Assembly (NCBI GenBank): GCA_026636295.1
Contig: CP089456.1
Location: 496,001-560,000 of the forward strand
Direction: 5' to 3'
From: Medakamo hakoo
Taxonomy: Eukaryota > Chlorophyta > Trebouxiophyceae > Coccomyxaceae
Length of the DNA: 64,000 bases
In this document: in pieces, positions 18,572-27,394 of the stretch
How positions within the stretch are numbered: position 1 is the first letter of the stretch
Layout: each line of letters opens with the position of its first letter
Made by a program: the position numbers and the translations under genes
Notes under the pieces: model-generated
The model's database searches: none
What the model was told of the DNA's origin: nothing
The model's input: the letters and a program-made list of their open reading frames with translations, nothing else

Positions 18572-20338
18572 ATGCCGCGTTCCTCCCCGCCCGCTTCCAC
18601 ATCAGGACAGCGGGCAGCATCTGCTCTGCCCGGTCGGAGCCGTGGAGGACGGGTGGGCGTCGTCCGCGCGGCAGGCGCACCATCCGCTCCTCAGCCACCC
18701 GCCGCTGACGGCGACGAGACCGCCCCACCATCCATCCGCCGCCGGGCCCTCTTGGCGGCCGCGCCCCTTCTGGCCGCGACCGCCGGCCGCGCCCGCGCCG
18801 CCACACCCCCACTCCCACCTCCATCCGACGCCACCGCCGTCGACGCCCTCCTCCTCCCGTATGCGGAATCCCTGGCCAAAAAGGTCGTCGAGTTCACCCT
18901 GCCCAACGGCCTGCGCTTTGTCGTGCTGGAGCGGCGGGGCGCGACGGGCGCGCCCGTCGTCTCCGTGTGCACGCACGCCGACGTGGGCGCCTTTGACGAA
19001 GCCGACGGCAGCACCGGCATTGCCCACCTGCTGGAGCACATGGCGTTCAAAGGCACGGACGCTGTCGGGCGGCTGCCCGGTGTGAGCGCCGCACAGGAAG
19101 CCGCGTTGATGGCGGCTGAAGACGCGGCGTTCTACGAGCTGCGCGACTTGCGGGCGGCGGGCGCGGGCAAAGCCGCGATCGCGGCGGCGGACGCACGGCT
19201 GGCGGCCGCTGTGGACGCGGCCGCCGCCGTCACGGAGCCAAACGCGTGGGGCGCGGCCATCCAGCGCGCGGGCGGGCGCGGGCTCAACGCCGCGACCTCG
19301 CACGATGCCACCCGTTACTTCGTCTCGCTGCCGTCCAACGCGCTGGAGCTGTGGTTTGCCCTGGAAGCCGCCCGTTTCAGGGCGCCTGTCTTCAGAGGGC
19401 TATACGCCGAGAAACGCGTCGTGGCGGAGGAGCGGCGGGCGAGGGTGGACGCCGCGCCACTGGGCGCCTTCCAGCAACGGTTTGCGCGCGCGGCCATGGC
19501 CAACAACTATGGCCGGCCCGTCATTGGGTACGCGTCCGACGTGGACGCCGTGGGCCGCGCCGAGCTCGCCGCCTTTTTCAAAGAACGGTACGGCCCGTCG
19601 TCGCTGGCCATCGCGGTCGTGGGCGACGCGTCGCCCTCGCGCGTGCGGGCCCTTGCCGAACGCTACTTTGGCGGGTGGGACGCGGGCAGCGCGGTCAGGC
19701 CGGCACCCCCGCCGTCTCCGACCGCCCGGCCGGCCGACCCCGTGCCACGCGTCACGTCCGCAGACCGCGCCGGCCCGCTCGTCCTGCAAGCTTACTACCG
19801 CCCCTCAGACGACGACCCCGCGCTCGCGGCCGCCATCGAAGCCGCGTGCGGCGTCCTGCACGGCTCGCGGTCTGCCAGGCTGTACCGGCACCTCGTCCTG
19901 CCGGGCGTCGCCCTGGGCGCCCAGGCGCTCGCCGCCTTTCCGGGCGACAAGCACCCGTGTGCCGCACTCCTGGCCGCCACGCCCGCGGCGGGCGTGGACC
20001 CAGACATTGTGGCGGACGCGCTCGCCCGCGAAGGCTTGCGCCTGGCGGCCGAAGGGCCCACACGCGCGGAAGTCGCGCGCGTGCGCCGCGCCGGCCTGGT
20101 CTCCCTGTACTCGGCCTTCCGCCACAACGCGGGGCTGGCGGGCGCGCTTGCGGCCGCCGCTGCGTCCAAAGGCACGTGGCGCGCGCTGCTGGATGAGGTG
20201 GCCGCAGCAGACGGCGTGGACGCGGCGGCCATTGAGGGCGCGGCGGGGAGCGTGTTTGCGGCGGACGGCAACTCGACGACGGGCGTGGTTGAAGCCGCGG
20301 CCGAGCGGGTGACGATCGCGCCGGCCCTGACGTTTTGA
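18572..20338 (+). CDS. M16-family zinc peptidase, probably thylakoid-lumen directed
   Basis: The family includes mitochondrial and stromal processing peptidases and bacterial insulinase-like proteases. A single exon gives 588 residues. The inverted zinc motif HLLEH is at residues 152-156 and the third ligand lies in EKRVVAEERRARVDAA. NATSHDATRYFVSLPSNALE and NNYGRPVIGYASDVDAV are family segments. The N terminus is bipartite: a basic Ser/Arg/Ala stretch, then SIRRRALLAAAPLLAATAGR ending ARA at about residue 76. A twin arginine before a hydrophobic core and an A-x-A site is what thylakoid Tat signals look like, so a lumen location is inferred. The C-terminal half is a second, non-catalytic M16 domain (PLVLQAYYRPSDDDPAL). 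It follows the TauE gene in the same direction, 165 bp apart. Confidence 0.87.
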   Translation: MPRSSPPASTSGQRAASALPGRSRGGRVGVVRAAGAPSAPQPPAADGDETAPPSIRRRALLAAAPLLAATAGRARAATPPLPPPSDATAVDALLLPYAESLAKKVVEFTLPNGLRFVVLERRGATGAPVVSVCTHADVGAFDEADGSTGIAHLLEHMAFKGTDAVGRLPGVSAAQEAALMAAEDAAFYELRDLRAAGAGKAAIAAADARLAAAVDAAAAVTEPNAWGAAIQRAGGRGLNAATSHDATRYFVSLPSNALELWFALEAARFRAPVFRGLYAEKRVVAEERRARVDAAPLGAFQQRFARAAMANNYGRPVIGYASDVDAVGRAELAAFFKERYGPSSLAIAVVGDASPSRVRALAERYFGGWDAGSAVRPAPPPSPTARPADPVPRVTSADRAGPLVLQAYYRPSDDDPALAAAIEAACGVLHGSRSARLYRHLVLPGVALGAQALAAFPGDKHPCAALLAATPAAGVDPDIVADALAREGLRLAAEGPTRAEVARVRRAGLVSLYSAFRHNAGLAGALAAAAASKGTWRALLDEVAAADGVDAAAIEGAAGSVFAADGNSTTGVVEAAAERVTIAPALTF

Positions 20339-20410
20339 GGCGTGTGTGTGACAAAAAAACAGAAAACACTACAACACACAGCAGCTACGCCCCGCCCCAC
20401 CCCATCCCGT

Positions 20411-21722
20411 TCACTCTCCTCCGTCCATGCCATCCTCGACGTCATCGTCGCCCAGCTCAATCCCGAATTTCGCCGCCACCGCCTCTAAGAACGCGTCTTC
20501 ATCCCCTTCCCCTACCCCATCCGGCAAGGCTCCATCCCGGTGCGTGCCTTCCAGCCCCGCCCCAGCGTGAGGGACCCACCCGGCCGCGACATCCGCGGCA
20601 GCAGCCAACCTCCCCACCGTCCCTTCATCCTCCACAGCCAGCAGGTGAAAACGGAGCAGCGCGTAATCGTCCACGCACTCCGCGAGCGCAGTCGTCAGGC
20701 GGGCGTGGCGCGCACCCCAGGCGGGTCCACGCGTGCCGCCCGTGCCGGCGGCGGCGGTGCCGTGCGTGATGGCCGCGGCCAGGCGCGCCGGGTCGGACGG
20801 GCGCGCGTAGAAAGCCAGGTCGAATGGCAGAGCGCCGTACGATTTCAGGATGTCCAGTTTGGACAGGACGTTCAAGTGCGGCAGTTCCAGGTGCAGCATG
20901 GCGCCCAGTGCGTCCAGGCAGCCCGCCAGGTACTTGGCCGGGTCCGTGCAGAGGACGGCGTCGAGGAGGTGGACGGCGACGAGGCGCCAGGTTGGGGGTG
21001 GGGGTTGCGGCGGCGCCGCGCCACCCCCTCCTCCTCCTCCTCCTCCTCCTCCTCCTCCTTCGACTCCTCCTCCTCCTCCTCCTCCTCCTCCTCCTCCTCC
21101 TTCGACTCCTCCCCTTCCGCTTGTCAGGGCGTCGACGATGGTGCGGAGGGCGGGGTGCTGGGTGAACAGTTCGCACTGGCCCGGCAGGTCGAACAGGACG
21201 TACACGTTTTGTTGCACGAGCGGCGCGAGGCGGGCAAACAGCCAGTCCAGGTTGGAGGCGAGGAAGTCCATGCAGAACAGGAGGCCTGTCTTGTGCAGGG
21301 GAGGCGCGCCAGTGAGGGAGTGGGCCTGTACCCCCCGTGCGTGGTGAAAACAGGAGCACGCACACACCGTCCCCACCCACGCACCTCCGTTGGGCCCGAG
21401 CCCATGCGCGGCCATCACTCCCTCCAACGACACCAGGTCCGCCACGTCGACGGCGGCGTCGTACGGCGGATTCTCATTCGCTGGGTCTAAATTAACGATA
21501 GCGGTGCGGCGGCCGGCGAGGGTCAAGTAGTGTGCCATGCCCTTGCAGTAGGTGGACTGTGTCGGCGGGATGGAGGGGCGGGAGGTTGAGGATGGATGGG
21601 ATGGAGGTGGCCAGCGAATGCGTCGGCGCAGACCAAAACGCGCCTGTGCCCCGCCCATCCACCCTCGACGCACTCACCTTGCCGCATCCCGGCGGGCCCA
21701 GGACAAGCTGGCCGAAAGGCAT
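20411..21722 (-). CDS. GPN2: GPN-loop GTPase 2
   Basis: GPN GTPases help assemble and import RNA polymerase II. Exons 21722-21678, 21556-21385 and 21285-20411 give 363 residues; phases 0 and 1 agree. The P loop is split by intron 1: LVLGPPGCGK then STYCKGMAHYL. TAIVNLDPANENPPYD, the LGPNG loop that names the family, and YVLFDLPGQCELFTQHPALR follow. The guanine-specificity motif is NVLSKLD. The third exon contains a GGA/CTC-type triplet tract that encodes two poly-Gly runs inside an otherwise conserved domain, just after the switch II region. The C terminus is acidic (GDEDAFLEAVAAKFGIEL). The N terminus MPFGQLVLGPPG starts exactly where homologues do. It is convergent with the M16 gene, 72 bp apart. 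Confidence 0.92.
21025..21113. repeat. (CTC)n triplet tract in GPN2 coding sequence
   Basis: Two blocks of tandem CTC/CCT triplets are separated by CTTCGACTC and followed by the same interrupter. On the minus strand they encode Gly12-13 runs interrupted by Val-Glu. The repeated interrupter suggests duplication of a whole block. Confidence 0.9.
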
Positions 21723-21850
21723 GACGGGCCGGAGGGATGCGCAAGCCTCCGACTCCCTCTTTTTCCTTTGTCCCTTTCCTGCGCCCGCTCGGCGGCGAAC
21801 ACAAGAGTGGCGAATGAAAAACACTGCTGCTACAACATGTTTCTCTCTGT

Positions 21851-22915
21851 CTACACAGCTCGCGGTAGCCGGGTCGCGTGCTCCGCCAGCGCCGCCCCAA
21901 ATGCACCCGCCAGCGCCGCCGTGACCGGACCAGGAGCCTTCTCAAAATCCACCCTCCAGCCGCCCCCCACCACCGCCGTCAGGGGTTGCACGCCCCGCAC
22001 CGCGTTGGTCAGAAAGCCCTCCGTCCAGGTCTCCCGCTCCGCCGGGTCGGGCGGGCGGGCGTCAACGGACAGGGCGGGTTCATGGGCAGCGGCCAGGGCT
22101 AGCACCACACGGCGGGCGACGCCGTCTAAAGCCCCGTGCTCCGGCGCGGCCGTGCGCAAGACACAACCACCATCCTTCCCACCCGCCGCCCGCTGGACGA
22201 CGAAAAGATTCGTGACCAGGCCTTCGACGAGCAGCCCGCTCTCAGACGTCAGCAGGCCGTCGGCCACGTCGTCAGGCAACCCGGCTTCCGTGCTTTCTCT
22301 TTCGGCCGCCCACGCGGAATCTTTGGCCGACGGGATGGAGCGGAGCGGGCCCGCGACGACGGCGGGGCCGGGGAGGCCGCGGCGGTCGGGCGGCGGCAGG
22401 GGCCACGCAAACACGCGCACGTCCAGTGGGGGTTCCAAGGTGTCGTCGGCCTTCCCAGAATCAGTCAACAGGATGACCGCGCCTACATCGTCGCCGGGCG
22501 CGGCGCCGGCCGCTCTCACAGCCGCGGCCAGGGAGGGCAGGGCTTCATTGGAGAGGTGGGAGGCCAGCGGCAGGGGCGAGCCTGCTTCAGCCCCGCCCGC
22601 GTGCCAGGCGGTGAAGGACGGGAATGCTGACGGGTGGGCTGCCGCCAGGTCGACCAAGGAGGAGGCCAGGCGCTCCGTGTGCCACTGCCAGTGCGGGATC
22701 TGCGTGTGGATGGATGGAGCAGGGTGCGTGAGGGTGTGGGGGTCGTGCGGCGGGCGCGAAGAAATACTGCGAGCGCGCAAAACGCGTACCAGCTCTCCAC
22801 GAACGATGGTGAGGGCTGTGTAGGCGCCACGAGGCGAGCTCTTCAGCCAGGTTGACGCGGACGGCGGTGTGTCGCCGGGTGGGGCGAGGGTCCCGTTGAT
22901 GGAGAGCGCAGGCAT
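21851..22915 (-). CDS. Class IV aminotransferase-like (D-amino-acid transaminase fold) protein
   Basis: Fold type IV PLP enzymes include branched-chain and D-amino-acid aminotransferases and aminodeoxychorismate lyase. Exons 22915-22790 and 22699-21851 (phase 0, 90-bp intron) give 324 residues. The best match I recall is the plant cytosolic group: SSPRGAYTALTIVRGEL near the N terminus, PLRSIPSAKDSAWAAER with the probable PLP lysine, SESGLLVEGLVTNLFVV, GALDGVARRVVL and WTEGFLTNAVRGVQPL. The start MPALSINGTLAPPG fits family N termini. The exact substrate is not deducible; in plants this group is annotated only by fold. No transit peptide is visible. It is divergent from the ALDH6 gene across only 83 bp. 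Confidence 0.8.
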   Translation of the reverse strand: MPALSINGTLAPPGDTPPSASTWLKSSPRGAYTALTIVRGELVRVLRARSISSRPPHDPHTLTHPAPSIHTQIPHWQWHTERLASSLVDLAAAHPSAFPSFTAWHAGGAEAGSPLPLASHLSNEALPSLAAAVRAAGAAPGDDVGAVILLTDSGKADDTLEPPLDVRVFAWPLPPPDRRGLPGPAVVAGPLRSIPSAKDSAWAAERESTEAGLPDDVADGLLTSESGLLVEGLVTNLFVVQRAAGGKDGGCVLRTAAPEHGALDGVARRVVLALAAAHEPALSVDARPPDPAERETWTEGFLTNAVRGVQPLTAVVGGGWRVDFEKAPGPVTAALAGAFGAALAEHATRLPRAV

Positions 22916-22998
22916 CGGAAAAAAAAATGGAGTGCACGAATTTTTCTCGCCCACTACTGCTTTTCCCGTTCCCGTAGGAGACGCCCCCGAAACCCGTC
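22916..22998. promoter_or_regulatory. Very short bidirectional promoter (83 bp)
   Basis: Only 83 bp separate the divergent start codons of the aminotransferase-like gene and methylmalonate-semialdehyde dehydrogenase. An A8 run lies at 22919-22926 and GAATTTTTC near 22938. Both 5' UTRs and core promoters must fit here or overlap the genes. Co-regulation of two amino-acid enzymes is possible. Confidence 0.45.
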
Positions 22999-24971
22999 AT
23001 GGCGTCCTCTCTCCTGCGGTCGTTGCGCGGCCTGGGTGCCCCCGCTCTGGGCTCTGTGCGCGGCATTGCAGCGGGCGCGACAGCGGTGAGCCTGGATGGG
23101 GCGACGCGAATGGGTTTGCCCCCTGCGCGCGCTCGTGCCCCGCCGCGCCGACAAAAGCCATGCCAGGCGGGACACGGCCCTCTCTCCCTCTCCTCTTCGG
23201 GCTCCCCGCACCACGACGCCCTCACCCCGCCCGCCCACCCGCCACCACCACCAGCCCGACGCCAAGCTGCTCATCGGCGGTCAGTTCCTGTCCTCCTCCA
23301 CGGCCGACTGGATCGACGTCCACAACCCGGTGAGGGGGAGTGGGGGCGTAGTGAGAGGGGGGGGGGGGAGAGACGAGGGGCCGGGCAAGGCACAGCGCGC
23401 TCACCGCCCTGCCCACCACAAAAAAAAAACACAGGCCACCCAGGAGGTCGTGTCCCGCGTCCCGCGCACGACGCCGACCGAATTCCGGGCCGCCGTCGAC
23501 GCCGCGGCCGCTGCTTTCCCGGGCTGGCGGGCCACCCCGCTCCCGACCCGCCAGCGCGTCATGCTGCGATTCCAGGCGCTCATCCGCGAGCGCATGGACG
23601 ACCTGGCGGCGCTGGTGACGAAGGAACAGGGCAAAACCCTGGCGGACGCACGTGGGGACGTGTTCCGTGGCCTGGGTGCGTGGTGTGGGCGGGCGGGTGG
23701 GGGGGGTCGGCGTGCCCTCCCCCACCTTCCTGCCTCTCACCTGCCGAAAAAAAAAAAACATTTTTGCAGAGGTCGTCGAGTACGCGGCCAACATCGCGCC
23801 CGCGCTGATGGGCGGCTTCACGGAACACGTGGCCACGGGCATGGACACCTTCTCCATCCGCCAACCCCTGGGCGTGTGCGCGGGCGTGTGCCCCTTCAAC
23901 TTCCCGGCCATGATCCCGCTGTGGATGTTTCCACTGGCCGTGACAGCTGGCAACACGTTCGTCCTCAAACCCTCGGAGCGCGACCCTGGCGCCGCCCTGG
24001 CGCTGGCCGAGCTCGTGCAGGAAGCCGGGCTGCCGCCGGGCGTGCTCAACGTCGTGCACGGCGGCCACGAGACCGTCAACGCCCTGTGCGACCACCCGGG
24101 CATTGCCGCGCTCTCCTTTGTCGGGTCGACGCCCGGCGGGCGCGCCGTGTACGCGCGGGCGAGCGCCGCGGGCAAGCGCGCCCAAGTCAACATGGGCGCC
24201 AAGAACCATGCGGTCGTCATGCCGGACGCGCACGAAGCCGCGACGTTGTCTGCGTTGACGGGCGCTGCGTTCGGCGCGGCGGGCCAGCGGTGCATGGCGG
24301 TGTCCGCGGCCGTGTTTGTGGGCGAGCCGGGCGTGTCGCGGCCCTGGGTGGCGGGGCTGGCCGACCGCGCCCGCGCCCTGGTCGTGGGCGCCGGCCACGT
24401 CGCCGGCACGGACGTCGGGCCCATGATCTCGCCCGCCGCCAAGCAACGGGCGGAACGGCTGATCGGGGAGGCGGTGGCCGCGGGGGCGGCCGCCGTCGTC
24501 GACGGCCGCGGCGTGGCCGTGCCCGGGTTTGAGGCCGGCAACTTTTTGGGCCCGACCCTCCTGGCCGGCGTCACGCCGGCCATGTCCGCGTACACCGAAG
24601 AAATCTTTGGCCCCGTCCTGGTGTGCCTGGAAGCCCGCACCCTGGACGACGCCATCGCCCTGGTCAACGCCAACCCGTACGGCAACGGGACGGCCCTGTT
24701 CACGCGGTCGGGCGCGGCCGCGCGCCGTTTCCAGGCGGGCGTCGAGGTCGGCATGGTCGGGATTAACGTCCCCATCCCCGTCCCGCTGCCGTTCCATTCT
24801 TTCACGGGGTGGAAGGCGTCGTTCGCGGGCGACCTGCCCATGTACGGTGCGGCCGGCATCGAGTTCTTCACGCGGACGAAGACGGTGACGACCAATTGGC
24901 GCGACGCGGACGAAGCGGCGGGCGCGCGCGCGGCCGGGTTGGACGGCGTCGGCGCGAGCGCGCCGAGCTGA
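22999..24971 (+). CDS. ALDH6A1: Methylmalonate-semialdehyde dehydrogenase (ALDH6)
   Basis: This mitochondrial enzyme oxidises methylmalonate semialdehyde (valine and pyrimidine breakdown) to propionyl-CoA with NAD and CoA. Exons 22999-23085, 23255-23329, 23435-23675 and 23770-24971 give 534 residues with consistent phases (0, 0, 1). The N terminus [20 protein letters not shown] is a clear mitochondrial presequence. Family segments: [53 protein letters not shown] and [15 protein letters not shown]. The catalytic cysteine lies in [12 protein letters not shown], at residue 309. [19 protein letters not shown] is the ALDH6 signature. Intron 2 is strongly G-rich then C-rich. It ends 46 bp from the convergent oligopeptidase gene. 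Confidence 0.95.
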
Positions 24972-25017
24972 GGGGGTGGGGGTGGGGCGCGTGTTTGCTG
25001 ATGAAGGAGCATACCAT

Positions 25018-27297
25018 CTACAGTCTCTTGCCAACCGCCGCGAGCGCAAAGGCGGCTTCCAAGCCCACCAAGTCGAGCGCGTCCGGGCCGGTCGGGCCCG
25101 CGTGGCCTTCGCCCGGCCGGAGGGAGAGCAGCGCGGGACCGCCACCACCACCGTGCCCGCCCGCCCTCCACCGGGCCACCCATTTTGCCGCGCCCGCCGC
25201 TGTGACCCTGTCATCCATGTCGCCCATCGTAATGAGCACGGCCGGGAGAGGGCCGGGCGGGCGCGTGTTTTTGAGGCTGGCGTACGGGCAGGCAGCCGCC
25301 AGCCCGGCTGCGTCGCCGGGCCGCGCCCACTCCCCCGCCTCGTGCGCGGCCAGGGCGGCTTGCCTGGGGTCGCCGCTGCCATCACCCAGTGCGTGTGTGC
25401 ACACGTCCAAAAAGGGCGCACGCAGCAACGCGCCATCCACCTCTCCCCGCGCCAGCAGGGCGGCGGCGAGCAAGCCGCCGGCCGAGTGCGCCGAGGCGAG
25501 CACGGGGCGGGTCCCTCCCGCGCCCGCCCAGGCGGCAGCCGCGGTCGCGTCCGCCAAGGCAGCAGGGCGCTTAGCGCCCCGGCCAGCAGCATGCCAGGCC
25601 CGCCCGCCCTCACCCCCACCACGCACGCCCGCCAGGACGACGGCCCAGCCCTCCAGCGCCAGGCTCAGCCAGAGCGGGTCGAGGTCGGGGTCCAGGGGCA
25701 GGCCGTACGCGCCGTACAGGACCAGGAGCGAGGCGGCCGGCGCCGCGTGCCGTGGTTCAAGCACAAGCAGGGGCACGCGGGCAGGTGGCACGCCGGGCGC
25801 GTGGGAGGGGACGGCCGTGCGGCGGAGGCGCAGGCCTGCGGCCGCACTTGCCACGGCGTCAGCGGCGGCCTGCGTTTCAGGCGGCGCGGCCGGCGCGGAC
25901 ACTTTCCCGGTCCGCAGGCACACATCCCACGCTTTAGGGAATGCGAGCGGGGATGAAACCACGACGCGGGCGGTGGGTGAGCTCGGGTCGGCGTTGGCGC
26001 CCGGCCGGATGAGGGCCCAGCAGCCGCTGCCCGCGCCCGGCAGGCGGACGGGGGAGAGGCTGGCACTCGGCCGCCCGCCCTCATCCCACCGCAACGCCGC
26101 CAACGACAGGCGCGGCCGCCCGACCCGAGTGTTGCGCTCGTACAGCAGAATGGAGTCGGCAAAGACGTCCACGTCGCTGATGACGACGCCGGCCCGGCGG
26201 CGGACGAGCGGCGACCAGGCGGTCGGCGGCGTCGCTGGCCTGGCCGCCCACCCAAGCCACGCTTCTTCGCTTGGCGCCGCGTCGCCTCCCTGACCCGCGC
26301 CAGCCTCATTCGTCAGCAGGATCAGGCCGCCGCGCCCATCGCCCTCCACGAACGTTTCCGTGTCGTCGTTGACGCCGCCGCCGACGCGGTGGAAGGCGGG
26401 GGCGCCGCCGCCGCCACTGCCACCGCCGCCACTCAGCGACAGGACGTGCGGCGCCGCCGCGTCCCGCCGGGCCGCCGTCGCGACGATCCAGCGACCGTCT
26501 TTGGTTCTGCTCAGCGCTACATGCGACCGGGCGTCAGGCCAGGTGAAGAGGACGGGGTCGGGCGAGGCAAGCACGGACGAGCGCCCGACCACCCCGGCCG
26601 CGACTCGCACCTCTGACGGCCGGCCATCGTCCGCGGGGCACGCCGTGTAAAACAGGTCGCCCGTGCCCAGGCGACCCCACTCCATGCCTAGGGCGCCTCG
26701 AATGCGGCGCAACTCGGGACCGCCGGCGCCGACGGCCCGCACGGTCACGGCGGGTTGCCCGCCCGCGTCGGCTGCCACCGCCACCCACCGCCCGCACGGG
26801 GACAGCTTGACGTCGCGCACATCCCCCACCGCGCCCAGCCCGTCCAGGACCGCGGCCGCGTCCAGGACTACGGTGGGCGACGCACTGGGCGGGGCGTCAA
26901 CCGCCAGCCGCAGCAGGCGTGGGCCCGCGTCGCCGGCACGCTGCTCCGTCCAATAAAAAAACTCGCCGTTCACCTGTTCTGGGATGGTCCGCTCGGCTGC
27001 TGGAAACCAGCTGGACGCGCGGGCGGCCAAGGCACGGGCGTCTGGCAGGAGAGAGGATAGCATGGCGTCGGCGTAACGACTCTCGTCGGCCAGGTGCTGG
27101 GACAGCCGCGCGGCGTCCGTGTCCATCCATGAGAATTCGTCCGGCGTGTCATGGCTGAGTGGTGGGCGTGGCGGCCGGCGCACAGCCGATGCATCATCGG
27201 AAAACGGCGCTGCCGCCCACGCTCGCCTCCGCGTTCCGGTGCGGCACAGCACGGTGGCAGCAATGCCTGCTGACCGTCGCCCAGGCCACCAGGCCAT
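25018..27297 (-). CDS. Oligopeptidase B-like S9A serine peptidase
   Basis: Oligopeptidase B cuts small peptides after basic residues. A single exon encodes 759 residues. The N-terminal 35 residues (MAWWPGRRSAGIAATVLCRT) are basic and could be a mitochondrial presequence. The propeller part includes EVNGEF-like QVNGEFFYWTEQ and DVKLSPCGRWVAVAADAGG. The alpha/beta hydrolase domain shows VLYGAYG, the nucleophile motif SAHSAGGLLAAALL, the aspartate in TMGDMDDRVTAAGAAKW and the histidine in RPGEGHAGPTG. The usual GRSAGG motif is AHSAGG here, still keeping S-x-G-G. The catalytic triad appears complete, so the enzyme should be active. It lies downstream of the MFS gene on the same strand, 97 bp apart. 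Confidence 0.87.
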   Translation of the reverse strand: MAWWPGRRSAGIAATVLCRTGTRRRAWAAAPFSDDASAVRRPPRPPLSHDTPDEFSWMDTDAARLSQHLADESRYADAMLSSLLPDARALAARASSWFPAAERTIPEQVNGEFFYWTEQRAGDAGPRLLRLAVDAPPSASPTVVLDAAAVLDGLGAVGDVRDVKLSPCGRWVAVAADAGGQPAVTVRAVGAGGPELRRIRGALGMEWGRLGTGDLFYTACPADDGRPSEVRVAAGVVGRSSVLASPDPVLFTWPDARSHVALSRTKDGRWIVATAARRDAAAPHVLSLSGGGGSGGGGAPAFHRVGGGVNDDTETFVEGDGRGGLILLTNEAGAGQGGDAAPSEEAWLGWAARPATPPTAWSPLVRRRAGVVISDVDVFADSILLYERNTRVGRPRLSLAALRWDEGGRPSASLSPVRLPGAGSGCWALIRPGANADPSSPTARVVVSSPLAFPKAWDVCLRTGKVSAPAAPPETQAAADAVASAAAGLRLRRTAVPSHAPGVPPARVPLLVLEPRHAAPAASLLVLYGAYGLPLDPDLDPLWLSLALEGWAVVLAGVRGGGEGGRAWHAAGRGAKRPAALADATAAAAWAGAGGTRPVLASAHSAGGLLAAALLARGEVDGALLRAPFLDVCTHALGDGSGDPRQAALAAHEAGEWARPGDAAGLAAACPYASLKNTRPPGPLPAVLITMGDMDDRVTAAGAAKWVARWRAGGHGGGGGPALLSLRPGEGHAGPTGPDALDLVGLEAAFALAAVGKRL

Positions 27298-27394
27298 GGC
27301 GGAGGTCGTGCGCCGCCCGCGTCTTCGCCTTTTTGTTCTCTAAGTTTTTTTGTTCTCTACGTCTGAAGCGAAAACGCTCGCTGCCCAACACCCT

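Noticed and set aside
23222-25183. A 653-codon open frame on the minus strand
   Set aside because: It lies opposite the four exons of ALDH6, which has clear family motifs and splice sites. Very high GC removes stop codons from other frames, so such shadows are expected.
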